A stretch of DNA of 64,000 bases from Diplonema papillatum (Eukaryota > Euglenozoa > Diplonemea > Diplonemida > Diplonemidae): contig JAPJBO010000077.1 of NCBI GenBank assembly GCA_030068145.1, positions 186,001-250,000 on the forward strand. The letters are read 5' to 3'. The notes below the pieces were generated by a model. The model made no database searches and was not told the DNA's origin. It worked only from the letters and a program-made list of their open reading frames with translations. The position numbers and the translations under genes were made by a program. This document shows, piece by piece, positions 1-10,882 of this stretch. Position 1 is the stretch's first letter; every line of letters begins with the position of its first letter.

Positions 1-105
1 CGCGGGCTCATGTCGTCAGACGCAACGATTACCTACTACCCGTCTCGAAACAGGGACCAAGGAGTCTCACACGTGTGCGAAGCTTAGGGTGTCAAACCTA
101 CGCTC
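1..105 (+). pseudogene. Fragment of eukaryotic large-subunit rRNA (domain II)
   Basis: The sequence from about position 16 (GCAACGATTACCTACTACCC) through the CCAAGGAGTCTCACACGTGT stretch follows the conserved eukaryotic LSU rRNA segment that precedes helices of domain II. Similarity fades near 105, so this is a fragment cut by the window edge and by divergence. Several changes from the universal core suggest a pseudogene, but an expressed diverged copy cannot be excluded. Two further LSU pieces lie at 10962 and 40151. Confidence 0.6.
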
Positions 106-1430
106 GAGATGTGTCAATCCTTGAGGACACAGCACAGCCCGCTCCAGTTTTAAGCCGGTCCACCCACCATGCCCCGGAAACTGCATCGAAGTGCCTGCCG
201 CTGTTAATCACGGTGCGCCACGGTCTATCAGGTCTATCCCTATTTCCTGGAGCTACGTAGATTGCCTGGTGCTGTCTATCACGGTGGTCAAACTATCACG
301 GTGTGCCACAGTCTACAGGGAATGGGTGGACCGGCTTTAAAATTACTGGAAAGAGAGTTGGTAAGGGAATCCTTCCGGATGTGTTCCCGGGACACTTTGC
401 TTTTTTTTAATAAAAAACAAAGGGGGTTGGGAGGGAGAAAGCAAAACACACCCGCGAAACACACGGAAGAAACAAATGCGCGTCGATTCGTCTCCGGTGC
501 CGCGTTCGTGGCTAGCGCGTGGAAAAGAAATGTCGTTTTCCCCCTTTTTAGTTTGTGTTGCCGGCGATCAACCGAGGTTGGTACGCAGTCTGGTGCCTTT
601 CGACCTTTTTTGTGCTTTTTTTCCCCCGACGACAGCAAGTGTCAGACTAGCTCACCCGAAGGCAGATTTTCTTTAGGCAGGGTTTCTTGCGTCTTTTTTT
701 TACTCTTCTAAGTTGCACTGTGCACATTTTCTTTGGTCAATTTCTTGTTGTTGACTGAACATTGACTAGGCTACCAAGGGGGGGTAACCGTCGCGACAAG
801 TCAGAAAATGCAGCATCGCCCACGCGACGATCGAAGATGGTTTTTTGCGCGTGCAGGGGGGTGTCGAGACCTGAGAAGCAGCTGGAGCGAATTCGCCGCC
901 CTGAACAGAGCTCTGTACGGCTCATGGGGCAGGAAAACTCTCTGTTCAAGGCAGGGTCGTTGAACTGTTCACTGGCCGCTGGTCGGCTGTTAGCCGTAGC
1001 CAGGCAAGCCGGTCGAGACGTCCCCGTTGGTGGACCTGTATTTGCCGTTCATAACACTCTCCCCCTCGCAACCATTCGCTGCTTCGTTTGCTGGTGCGCG
1101 ATGCAAAGACGGATGATGCAAAACAAACGTCGAACCCGCAAGCCACGAACGTCGTGACGCCTCAGGACACTGGACGAAGCTCCGCGCCAGGTTTGCCTGG
1201 CAGAACCCTTGTCGTGTCACCCCGAGAGCCATTGTTTTCTTGCTTGCGATTTCCAGACCGCTCGTGCAGCAGAACAACGGTTCGCTCGGCAAAATATAAA
1301 AAAGAAATAACTATTGGGTTGTTTGGGTTTATTTATTTTATTTTCTCTGATGTCCGGAGTGATGCGAGTCTGCAGGGCTGCAGATTCAAGCACCACCACG
1401 AGGTCTGCACGGTGGAGTTCAGCCTCAGAC
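106..1430. other. No gene recognised; T-rich repeats
   Basis: No open frame here resembles a protein. The stretch holds one copy of the dispersed GTCAGACTAG repeat (623-692), oligo-T runs and unassigned sequence. Confidence 0.5.
623..692 (+). repeat. Dispersed repeat family with GTCAGACTAG core
   Basis: A T-rich tract is followed by CCCGACGACA, then GTGTCAGACTAG, CCACCCGAAGG and TTTAGGCAGGGTTTC. Further copies lie near 33945-34010, 34296-34340, 36525-36575, 47425-47490, 48575-48625 and 52215-52290. All are on the plus strand. No coding capacity or terminal repeats are visible, so the mobile class is unknown. Confidence 0.7.
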
Positions 1431-1572
1431 GCTGGAGTCAAAGCTGGAGTCAGAGCTGGAGATAGAAAAGCGGGTGTCACACCCGCTTTTCGGGTGTGGA
1501 TTTACACACGTTTTGGTTGTAGCACACCCGCTTTTCGAGTGTGGCTCGGGCTCCCTCTTTAGCTCCAGCTTC
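1431..1572. mobile_element. MITE-like palindromic element, copy 1
   Basis: The ends read GCTGGAGTC... and ...TTTAGCTCCAGC, an imperfect terminal inverted repeat. The interior is built from inverted GGGTGTCACACCCGC and ACCCGCTTTTCGGGTGTG modules. A second copy with the same order is at 57542-57688. No transposase is encoded, so this would be a non-autonomous DNA element. Confidence 0.6.
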
Positions 1573-1682
1573 TGGGGCCGGACCTCACCGTGTGGCGCGC
1601 TCGCTCAGGAGGGGGGGTCACGTGTCCGTGCTCAACTACCCCGCTCCTGAGTGCTCTGCACCTCCAGTCCAGCCTTCTCCCC

Positions 1683-1902
1683 CCTAGGCATAGTGGTACG
1701 ATTCGCATTATTGCATATTATCGCATTTGGGGGTTTGGCGCCAATTATCGCATTTTCATTCGCATTATCGCACGCTTAAAACCTGGGCAAATACAGTAGT
1801 ATGGACTATCGCATATTATCGCACGCCGATTATATGCAATAACTTTGTGCGATAATGCGATAATTATTATCGCAAGCGAATCGTTTGACCACTATGCCTA
1901 GG
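1683..1902. mobile_element. MITE-like element with CCTAGGCATAGTGGT termini
   Basis: A perfect 15-bp inverted repeat, CCTAGGCATAGTGGT, bounds a 220-bp AT-rich interior made of many ATTATCGCA/TGCGATAAT modules in both orientations. The size, perfect termini and hairpin-rich interior fit a MITE. A flanking target duplication is not clear. No other copy is seen in the window. Confidence 0.65.
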
Positions 1903-2221
1903 CAGCTCCTCTGGACGCCAAGCCGACGAGTCTGTCGAAGTGACGCCGGCCAGTAGGCAACCTTTGGGGGAGGTACATTGCCGGAGTCAGGGCTCAAAGG
2001 GATAACGAAGGAACGTGACGATCAGCGGCAACTTACCGAAGGTGATGAAAAATTACGAGGTCAAAGTTTCTTGTGCATGGGGCACAAAAACCCTTCCTCT
2101 ACGAGTACGAGCACTTTTTACAGAGTTGTTCGCTTGGAATTCCGTTATTATAGCTAGCCATGTCCGGGACTGTTTTCAAGAGTTAAACGGGACTGTTTTC
2201 GTCGGCTTCGTTTTTCTCTAA

Positions 2222-2609
2222 TACAACTACAAAGTGGGTCGTTTTTGTTGAATGCTCACGCCGCCACTAAACCCAGATTTGCCTGTGTTCCGTGGGCTAC
2301 GGCACATTTCTCTTCTTTGAGAATCCGCAACTGGCAGCCTCCAAGGTTTCAAGTATGTCCTGCAAAGCAGGTGCGTACACCCGAAAATACTCGAGGGACT
2401 GCCTTGTGCTCATTTCGAAGGAGGCTAGAGGGGGGGAGAAAACAATACAACTACAAAGTGGGTCTTTTTTGTTGAACGCTTACGCCCGCCACTGAACCAG
2501 ATTTACCTGTGTTTCGTGTGGGCTACAGCACATTTACCTCCTTTGATCTATCGCAACTGGCAGTCTCCTCAAGTATTTCCTACAAAGCAGGTGCTTATAC
2601 AAAAAAAAG
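2222..2609 (+). repeat. SINE-like repeat family S1, two tandem units
   Basis: Each unit of about 225 bp runs from AATACTCGAGGGRCTGCC through GGAGGCTAGAGGGGG, CAACTACAAAGTGGGTC, CGCCACTAAACCCAGATT and CAACTGGCAGCCTCCTCAAG to GCAGGTGCTTATACAAAAA. The A-rich 3' end and short length are SINE-like, but no Pol III boxes were identified. Other copies: 9632-9982, 11672-11898, 16393-16607, 19770-19845 (partial), 28625-28860 (minus) and 60373-60590. Confidence 0.75.
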
Positions 2610-3084
2610 AAAGCGGCGAGGCGTGAGGGCCCAGGAGAGGGCTTTTTAGCGGGCAAGGGGCCACCTCGCGGGAGTGAACAATGGATAGGCAAAATTTTGG
2701 CTAGGTTGCTCCCCAGTGTGAGGCGCACGGTGGAGGTTCCGGGTAGTTCCCTTCTGCCGGTCGGGAGAAAACCCGGCGAGAAGGGCAAAAAAAAAACAGC
2801 ATAAAGAAAAAGGGTACGCGAGAGTTCTGCTGTGGGAGTGCATTGAAAAATTGCTCTCCGCGCGCACTGTTGTCTGGCCTGCCCTGGTTCGAGCGGTTGC
2901 AATGGGGCATTCGGGGGGAAGAGCGTGTTGCCATGCGGCATCGGCTCGAACCAGGACGGCCGCATGGGGGTTGCGAGCGCAACGGGCCGGCGGCTGCGAG
3001 CAGGGTATTGCGGTTTGGCAGACCCATTCCCAGCCTCGGCCGGCCGCCGGGCCGGACCCCACACCGCCTGCGGTGGCAGCACGG
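2610..3084. other. GC-rich stretch, no gene assigned
   Basis: The segment is GC-rich at 2850-3080 and open in several frames on both strands. None of the translations shows a domain or a convincing start and stop context. Confidence 0.4.
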
Positions 3085-3094
3085 TGCACTAGCC

Positions 3095-3375
3095 ATTTGA
3101 AAAACAGCGTGACTCGTCACATTACTACTGAAAAGTGTTTACTACTGATTTGACGTGACTAGCCATGTTACTACTGAAGAGTGCTTACTACTGTATATGC
3201 AGTAGTCATTCTTACTGAAGTGCTTTTTTTTTCACTGTTTCTTACTGCATTTTGTGAACAACACTTTACAAGGCGTACTTCTTCTTCCCACAAAAGTGGA
3301 CTCATTCACTTGCAAGAACTACTACTGACAGACTAGTAAGATTTATGACTGGTAAGTATCAGTAGTAAGTGACTA
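3095..3375. repeat. Degenerate TTACTACTG/AGTAGTAA repeat tract
   Basis: Short motifs such as TTACTACTGAA, AGTAGTAA and GACTAGT recur irregularly in both orientations. No coding capacity is seen. Confidence 0.55.
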
Positions 3376-3855
3376 GTGCACCGTGAGGGGAGCGAGGGGG
3401 TCACAGTACCCGTTCTGTCCGCAACGTCGTCGGTTTCGTTGACATGCACCCGGGATGTAAGTGCGGTGGACTTGAGCCAGCCCGAAGCAACTGCGGAAAG
3501 GATGCAGTACTTCGGACTGCATCTATCCGCGCTTGTCGACGCGGATAGTTTTTTCTACGCGGTTTCTATTATTAACTCTTCAAAAAGGCCCGAAGGAGGG
3601 TTAGCTTCTTTTAAGTTTCCAGCACTCCTGCTACTTTGCTCCAACCTTCGAGAGTACTTGGAGCCCCGTAACGTAGATTTGGTACGGAAACTGCAGATCT
3701 TTTCGGGCCGATCTATTCGCAAAACAGTCACAGATTCTCTGAGTCACCTCTTGGGAGATTGCAGCATCTGGCGACGCGTTTCAAAAAAAAAAAGACGTGG
3801 TGTGAATGAAGGGCCGGGCCGTACAGGTCGAATGGCCTTTTTCTACGAGAGCTAG
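3376..3855 (+). other. Unresolved open frame of 159 codons
   Basis: A leucine- and serine-rich translation with mixed polarity runs from an ATG to a stop. It is not recognised, has no motif, and its start lies inside low-complexity sequence. It could be a chance frame or an exon of an unidentified gene. Confidence 0.2.
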
Positions 3856-4189
3856 CTAGCTTCTACCGGGTCACGGGATAGCTTCCCGGCTTTCGCGGCG
3901 TTTGGAACAAAAGTATTCTTCACAGACTTTCGGACAAAGAATTCACAGTTGTGATCAGGTGCGTGTGAGCACCCAGGTCGTTCGACAGAATAGATTGGTT
4001 GCCCGCGATAGAGCTGCATGTGGGAGCAAGTGCGGGATCTTTCACTGAAGGCTTCGTTTCAATTACTACTTGCGCACGGCATTTGCGTTTCATTTTTCGT
4101 ATATTATTTGCGCTTCTGGCAGCAACTGGCAGACTGATCCGCCTCCGACTGTCCGTACTGTCTTTTGGCTAAAAATACTTGACGTAGCC

Positions 4190-4470
4190 GCTTTGACTCC
4201 GAATGGAAGGAGGAGATATGGAGGTAGAGGGGCACGCAATACAAACACGATCTGCTTTGTTCTTCGCTTCCACCACCGTGTGTGATTTTTTTTTTCACTC
4301 AGGACTTTTGACCTGTTGTGTTTGTGTGTCTTGTCGTGTAGGGGGGCCGCATGACCTCACGTCCGTTGAACACGTGGTTCGATAGTTTCGGTAGCTACAG
4401 CACTTGGGATCCCTTCGGTTCTTGGTCTGGCAGCTTCGTCAAGCATTTTTCCAAGCTGGCGCTTATGTTA
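4190..4470 (+). repeat. Dispersed repeat family S2
   Basis: Landmarks are GACTCCGAATGGAAGG, AATACAAACACRRTCTG, CATGACCTCACGTCCGTT, CACTTGGGATCCCTTC and TTCCAAGCTGGCGCTTA. A near-full copy is at 8415-8670. The 3' half recurs at 25150-25320 (duplicated) and 39340-39435. Confidence 0.7.
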
Positions 4471-5064
4471 TGTTGTACGTGCCGGGGGAGGATTAGCCTG
4501 CTAGTGAATGATAGCGAGTGAATATGATCGTTAGGCCAATCTTCTCCCAACCAGCTGCCAGCATGCTCTCTCGTGTTTACAATGCATTGTTACTACGAAA
4601 AGAAACTGCGTGGTTTTGTTGAACCGGTGTGTGTTCTCGCCATCAAAAATGTCCGTAGGCCCCGCGTTTCTTTTCCTCGTAGTTGGAGAACCCATTCTAT
4701 CCTTCGGTTTCCCCTCGTGGATGGGAGGGAGGGGGGGGGGAGGGGGGCAGTATCTCCACGGACGGAAGAAGGGTGGGCAAGCGATGGGGACTATACGCTG
4801 TTTCCTCGGGTTAGCAACGGGAAAAAAACGTTGCACACATATACTAAGATGATGTAGGGCTAAAACAAAACAAAAAGAACTGATGCGACTATACGAACAG
4901 AGTAGGATGCCGCAGGCTCGTGCGTGCCACCGTTTTCGGGTTCCTTGCGCTGAACTTTGTTGCAGGCTAGATGCAGATGACATTGCTCGGCACAGACGCA
5001 TATTCGCAAAGCACGCGTTCCCGTGATGGGTGGTCCTGTCAACAAAAGGAGGTTTTCACAAGAC

Positions 5065-5230
5065 TAGAAAAAGACAGGCGCTTCGTTTTGTTTGTGCGTG
5101 CCGGTTGATCGTTGTCCCACTGTGCCATTTTCAGGTGAGGAACTCTGATCAGTCACCAAAACACGCTGCCTACGTCTTTTTAGCCTGCACGACACGTTAA
5201 AGGGCAACCAGCAAGATTGCTTGTACTAAG
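5065..5230 (+). repeat. Dispersed repeat family S3
   Basis: The unit contains GACAGGCGCTTCGTTTTGTT, GCCGGTTGATCG, GATCARYCACCAAAAC and TAGCCTGCACGACACATTGA, followed by GGGCAACCCGCAAGATT. Further copies lie at 25683-25795, 26683-26825, about 37746-37870 and 38995-39050 (partial), and reversed near 24895-25040 and 14570-14700. Confidence 0.65.
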
Positions 5231-5299
5231 AATAAGACGGGCCACTGGCCAATCACGGTTTTGAAATCCGGAAGATGATGAAGGGAGGGAACTGTTTTT

Positions 5300-5415
5300 C
5301 GTTGAACGCGTTGCCCTGGACGTTTGTTTCTTAGTACGGGGCGCAAGGAAACGCCGTGGATGGCCTGTGACACATTCTTATTTCTAGCGTTATTATTATT
5401 ATTTCCTCCAACATT
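5300..5415 (+). repeat. Dispersed repeat with GGAAACGCCGTGGATGGCC core
   Basis: GGACGTTTGTTTCTTAGTAC, GGGGCGCAAGGAAACGCC and GTGGATGGCCTGTGAC recur nearly unchanged at 27025-27125. The nature of the family is unknown. Confidence 0.6.
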
Positions 5416-5419
5416 AAAA

Positions 5420-6300
5420 AAGAAATCACTCTCCTTGGTGCGTTTGATTGCCTGCACGCTGACACGGCACGATTGTTACCGAAGTAAGAGGTGATTTCGC
5501 ATGGTGTGTTGACAACATGTTTAGTGAAACTCCGCTTGAAACTCCGGGCTTCTAGAATATCCGGACGTCCAAGGACTATCCTTTATACACAGCGTGTTCT
5601 TACATGAGCCTGGTGGCAAATATGCGGGTTCATCCCCAAGGGAACTCGACTTTTTGCAAAGAGGCGCTACATCCAGAAGAGGAGCGACAAATGCGTAGTT
5701 TTGTTTTGGAAAAATGAAAACTCTTCAGTTTTCTTCATTTTGAACTTCCGGCAAACGCGTGGAAGACAATCGACTGCGGGTTGTTGCGACCAAACTCGTT
5801 TCGTTGTGGCCAAAGGTGGCTTTTGTTTTCCCCCTTGCACCTTTCGGAAGTTGTGCAGTGATATCGACAGAGGAACAAATACTTTCCAGGCTACTAGCTC
5901 TCTAGAACTCTACCCCAGAGCGGGGAAACTGGACACCTGGTTGCATGAAGCTGACCAACCCCGAAGCGCTTTCCCCTCTTCTCTACTGCCATCCATTGCC
6001 AAGCCAAGGGCACTGAGCTTCGCCAGCTGGGAAGAGGACAAAGAGAGCGTGCCCGCAACATGCGGCAGGTCTTTGTGAAGGAACCCCCAGTTCTGCGCTG
6101 TGCGTTCGCCTCATAAGGAATGTATTGTTCCTCCCGGCTCAAAGAGACTCGATAACCTGCGGATACTGAGGCATTGCATCACTCCAGCGGCCTCTGGCGC
6201 AGATTGTTCCAGGCTTGTTCGACATCCGCTCTGTCTTCAGCAGAAGAAGTCACCCCCTGACGGGAACGTTTCCAGAGTTGGGCGAAGCTCGGACGAACAG
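5420..6300. other. No gene recognised
   Basis: The segment includes one copy of a GCTTGAAACTCCGGG motif near 5535. A 125-codon plus-strand frame (5701-6078) has no recognisable domain. Confidence 0.4.
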
Positions 6301-6317
6301 CATCAGCTGATCGATGA

Positions 6318-7154
6318 TGGGGGGGGGGGGGGGGGGGGGGGTTCAGCGCTCTTGTTAAGGATCAGCCACTTTGGCCGGATGGCCGGATAAACCAGACCCC
6401 TCCCCCCCCCTCCTCTACAGTGCAGTTGCCCTGGAGGCTGGGTGGTCAAATTCTCTAAGGTGAAATGGTCAAAATTCCCTGCCAAAAGTGGGCCCACAAA
6501 AATTTTCCGAAGTGTGGTATTTGGGGTATTTGGGGCAAAAAAAAAATTTTTTTTTCTGACCGCCCACCGTGGTGACCACCTTGGAGTGTGACAGGTAGCG
6601 TCTCCCCCCTCCACAGTGAAAATAGCCTATGAGGGGGGGGGGGGGGGGGGTCAGCCGGCTGATGGATGGATGGATGGTTCTTAACAAGATGCCTGGGGGG
6701 GTTGCAAGAACGTGCTTGGAATGGGTATGTGCTCAACACCGCACTGGTCCCGTCTGCACCGTGTTTCGATCCTTTAAGCCACGGACACATAAGGCGGACC
6801 ATCATCAGCGCGGAACCTGAGTGTCTGCAGACAGGTGTGAGTCCGGTGTGTCAGGCGGCTGTTCGTAGCTCGTCACAGCCAGGACCACCCGGGCTACTAG
6901 AGCACAGGCGAATCCGTCACGGGGAGAAGGCCCCTACAACCGTGTCTGAGCAATCAGTTAAAAAACTCAGGGCACTCGCCCTGATTGTGACTGCGACTCG
7001 CTAGGCAGCACTGACTTGTCTTCTTTTTACGGTGGCAATCTGCGAAGTAAACTCCGCAGAGCACAGTGGACATGGGGTTGCCGTGTGCAGCACCAATGGT
7101 TGAAGTACCAAAAGGAAAACGAGAGATGGGAGGGGGGGGGGGGGGGGGGGGGGG
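6318..7154 (+). repeat. Cluster of three long poly(G) tracts
   Basis: Guanine runs of roughly 20 or more bases occur at 6318-6341, 6631-6650 and 7130-7154 on the same strand within 850 bp. Such tracts can form quadruplexes and are prone to length error in assemblies. No gene is supported across them. Confidence 0.7.
6692..6915 (+). repeat. Dispersed repeat family S5
   Basis: GTGCTCAACACCGCACTGGT, ACATAAGGCGGACCATCAT, GCGCGGAACCTGAGT and GTAGCTCGTCACAGCCAGG recur in order at 39065-39290. No protein or RNA class was identified. Confidence 0.65.
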
Positions 7155-7159
7155 CAGTC

Positions 7160-8410
7160 TGCCTGCTCCTCGCCGCAGGTCTCGCGGCAGCTCTGTTGGC
7201 CGCCCACCAGGGTTTCTTCGCGGGGCCTTCCTCAGCTGCACCTTTGGCGCGGCGGGTTTCTTGATGACATGCGGTGCCTCCGCTCTCTCCCTGTGGGCGT
7301 GCCGACCGTACCGCTTGATTCAGGCTCGGATGCTCTGCAGACTCTTTTCAGTCACTTCCGCACAAAAATGTCAGGGTAGTGCCTGCCGGTGTGGGATGCC
7401 CTGAGTCGAAAATCTTCGCCACTGGGACCACGAAGGCAGGCTGGTGAGGCCGCCATGCTTCTTTAGATAGCGTGTTGGATAGATAGCGCGGGGAAGGGGA
7501 GCTGTTTTGAGCTACCTACAATTATATATTTTGCTTTGGGGAGTGTGCTTTTTTTTTTTTTTTTTTTTTTCGTTCCTTTCTTGGCGTTGGACCGGAGGGA
7601 TGGTGTTTGATTCGTTACGCGCTTAATCAGGGCATTACACAGCAGAGCCGAGCCCGTGATGTCAACGTCTCTTCTTTCATTAGCCCGCACTCAGCAACAT
7701 ACTCTCCGGAACCAAACAACGCTCTGCTTCCGCCTGACTTGGCCACGTTCGCACATTCCCACGAGGAACAATTTTCCGTATGTGCCTCGGTTCAAAGAAA
7801 GAGAGAGCGAGAGACGAATTGAAGTGCAGGTGGCATCTCCTCACGTATTCGTACTTCTACTGGCCGCTAGCCGTGGGGCGTGTTGCGCGGCAGCTGTGGC
7901 ACGGTTGGTAACAGTGCCGTACCCTTTGCGCGTACAGGGGGGGAAGATCTTAGTAGTAGAATGGGCTGAATCCTGCCCATTCTTAATACCCCAGATGTAT
8001 GAATAGTGTATGTTTGATGCTAGCATCAAGTCTTCTTCGCGGGTATGCAGAGTTTTTTTGCGTTCGCTTGGCAATGCGCCTTACGGGACTAGTCCCCGCG
8101 GGAAATATTCCTCGGCTTTTGCTAGGAAATATGCTCTCAGCGCAACCTTTCTAGCAATTCTTTCGGAAATCTTCTGAATTTTTGGGTCCTCCACAAACTC
8201 TGAGCCCAAATTCTGGGTCCAAATGCTGGGCCGAACGGTTCGCTTTCTTTTTTTTTTTTTCCACGTTTTCCTTTCGTTGTCGACAACTGCTTTCTTTACC
8301 CTGGTGATGCTGGACTTTGTGGTGGGGAAGGAGGGTTATCCAGGCGCAGCGGGCCTTCTGGGGAAACTCGTCAAACATAAGAGTTGCATGCCTCCAAAAA
8401 AAAAAATACT
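7160..8410. other. No gene recognised
   Basis: The stretch carries a poly(T) tract near 7550-7570 and the palindrome GATGCTAGCATC at 8015, which recurs near 40985. No ORF shows homology. Confidence 0.4.
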
Positions 8411-8414
8411 CGAC

Positions 8415-8670
8415 GTTTTGCTGCCTTGACTCCGAATGGAAGGGAGGAAATACAGAGGTAGAGGGGCAAATACAATACAAACACAGTCTGATTCGTTCTT
8501 CGCTCACAACATTTTTCACCCGGGAACTTTTTGACCTATTGTGTGAAGACCCGCATGACCTCACGTCCGTTCAACACGTGGTTCGCTAGTTTCAGCACTT
8601 GGGATCCCTTCTGTTCTTTGTCTGGCAGCTTCGTCGAGCATTTCCTTCCAAGCTGGCGCTTAAATAAAAA
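8415..8670 (+). repeat. Dispersed repeat family S2, second copy
   Basis: Same landmarks and order as the copy at 4190-4470, with GACTCCGAATGGAAGG near the start and TTCCAAGCTGGCGCTTAA at the end. Confidence 0.7.
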
Positions 8671-9631
8671 ATGGAGAACCTGGTACTCCTTGGACAGGTT
8701 TTGTAGCGACCTTTTTCGCAGCAGCGTATATTCAGTGAATTCTGCCAGCGGTTCCTGTATTTGCAGACCGTGACCGTTTATAGGAGAAGGTCTCGAAGGT
8801 GCGTTTTCATTGCTGTCGCTGTCGTTGCGGTGCCTCGGGCGGTGCTGACACCTCCGCAACTGTAGCTAGGGCCCGGGATAGTATCGCACGGGAGCGCCTC
8901 TGCCTTCCAGCGCCCGCGGCGCACCGTTTTGACCACCCTCCACCTGTCTTTGCTGAGAACGCTGATTGTGTTGCCGACGGTATGTCAGGGGTTCCTGATT
9001 TTGTGTTTTCCGGCAAACCCTCCTTTTTTCCCCCCCGGCCGACCCCGGTTTACGTCGGTCTAAACGGTTGCAACGTAAAATAGTCCCCTCGAGACATTCG
9101 TTGATCCTCTTTGTCGTGTCCGAACAGCCAGAGGCATCCGAGGCAGGCGGCCGCGTCTGACTCGCGATCGCCGCCTCGCTTTGCTACGGTCCTCCTCATC
9201 TTGTCTACGGCACGGCCTTTGTTTGTGCGCACTAGCGGAACTCACCTGCTTTGGCAAGTTTCACGTAGTATGCAGCCAGCTACTAATTCTTAGTACCAAC
9301 AATGCATTGCGTAACACATAAGAATACTATAAACGACCCCCCTCCCTCGCATACCGGGTCCACAATTATTCCACTATTTATTTTGCCCATGGGGCTCCGT
9401 TGTGGCAGAGCAGCGTGAAGGATAGCCGTGTTGCTTTGCGACAGTCGTATTTTCAGTTCCGCTATGACTATCCGTAAAGGAACCCCCCTCCTGCATTGTG
9501 AGATGACGGTCGAAAGCAAGGTAGAGATGCAATGAGCAGGAGCGAGTGTGTTCGCTGCATCCTTACCTGATTTTTTTGTTTCGTTGGCTGGCTCGTGTGC
9601 CGAAAGAGAATTCGGTGTAGCGCATTACTTT

Positions 9632-9982
9632 CGTTGAACGCTTACGCCCGCCACTAAACCCAGATTTACCTGTGTTTCGTGTGGGGTACAGCACATTTAC
9701 CTCCTTTGATCTATCGCAACTGGCAGTCTCCTCAAGCATTTCCTACAAAGCGGGTGCTCATACAAAAATACTCGAGGGACTGCCTTGTGTTCATTTCAAA
9801 GGAGGCTAGAGGGGGAGAAAGAAGGCAACTACAAAGTGGATCTTTTTTGTTGAACGCTTACGCCCGCCACTAAACCCAGATTTACCTGTGTTTCGTGTGA
9901 GCTACAGCACATTTACCTCCTTTGATCTATCGCAACTGGCAGTCTCCTCAAGCATTTCCGACAAAGCAGGTGCTTATACAAA
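9632..9982 (+). repeat. SINE-like repeat S1, two units
   Basis: A partial unit is followed by a full unit, ending in an oligo-A run near 9978-9988. Sequence agreement with the unit at 2383-2609 is high by eye. Confidence 0.75.
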
Positions 9983-10825
9983 AAAAAAAAGAATACGTCA
10001 GAAGGTCGTTGAAAGAACTCCGAGAAAGGGCGCGGATCTCATATTTAGAGAGTGCAAGTTTCGCTTGAAAACCCGGGGTTCCCGGGTGTTCGGCAAAGGC
10101 AAGTGAGTTTTTTTTTATTTTACTCAAATTATAGTGATGTTATGATAGTGCGTTTGTTACGTGACATGGCATGAGATCGCGTGTCATGGTTTCAACTGTA
10201 TTATGCGGCCATGCCATGTATTTTCACGTATTATGCCACATCTAGTATACGTGCGGCGTGTGATACCCCGCAACAGCTGGATTGTGTACAGCTTCAGGCT
10301 ACGAAATCCAACCATTAACGGCGTGAGACGCGTTTCGACGTGTCTCTTGCTTGCCCAAACACACATGTATGACAAGCGAAACACTCTCTGGGTCCCCGCG
10401 CGAGAGAAGGAGAGGCCCCGCAATGGGACTGTGATAGCCCACGATGCATGCATGGCCTGCGCATTCAGGTTCGCGTGTCGATATCCCCTCTTCAAGAGAG
10501 AGTTCATGCCGACAGATCTTCATTCTTTGCCCCCCCCCGCCCCCCCACTTCCTCCTTTATCCCAACAACAAGTGTCAGCCCGCCGTGAGGCGGTTGCTTT
10601 CTAGCAGGTTCTCGACCGGCGACAAAAGTGCTTGAGATTTGATGTGTTGAAGTAAATTAGCATGACTTTCTTTTTCTCTTTTTCGGTCCTTTTCGATCAA
10701 AAAACTACTCTTTTCGTCTTTCCACCCTCTCTCTACTCATTCAGATTCCTGGGGTGCTGCTCTTTCATCTGTACTCCCTTCAGTTCGTTTGAAGGTAGCG
10801 GGATTCAACAAATTCTGGCTCTCTT

Positions 10826-10882
10826 CTACGCGCTGCACTTGAAAAGCGCTTGGCTTAGCACACCCAGCGAGCCCTCTGTTTC
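10826..10882 (-). CDS. Kinase gene exon 8, tentative last exon
   Basis: Acceptor CTAAACACAG precedes GAAACAGAG. The frame is phase 0, matching exon 7, and gives ETEGSLGVLSQALFKCSA followed by TAG. Joined to exon 7 it extends a heptad-like pattern. Another exon could replace it; the evidence is one acceptor and phase agreement. Confidence 0.45.
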   Translation of the reverse strand, partial: ETEGSLGVLSQALFKCSA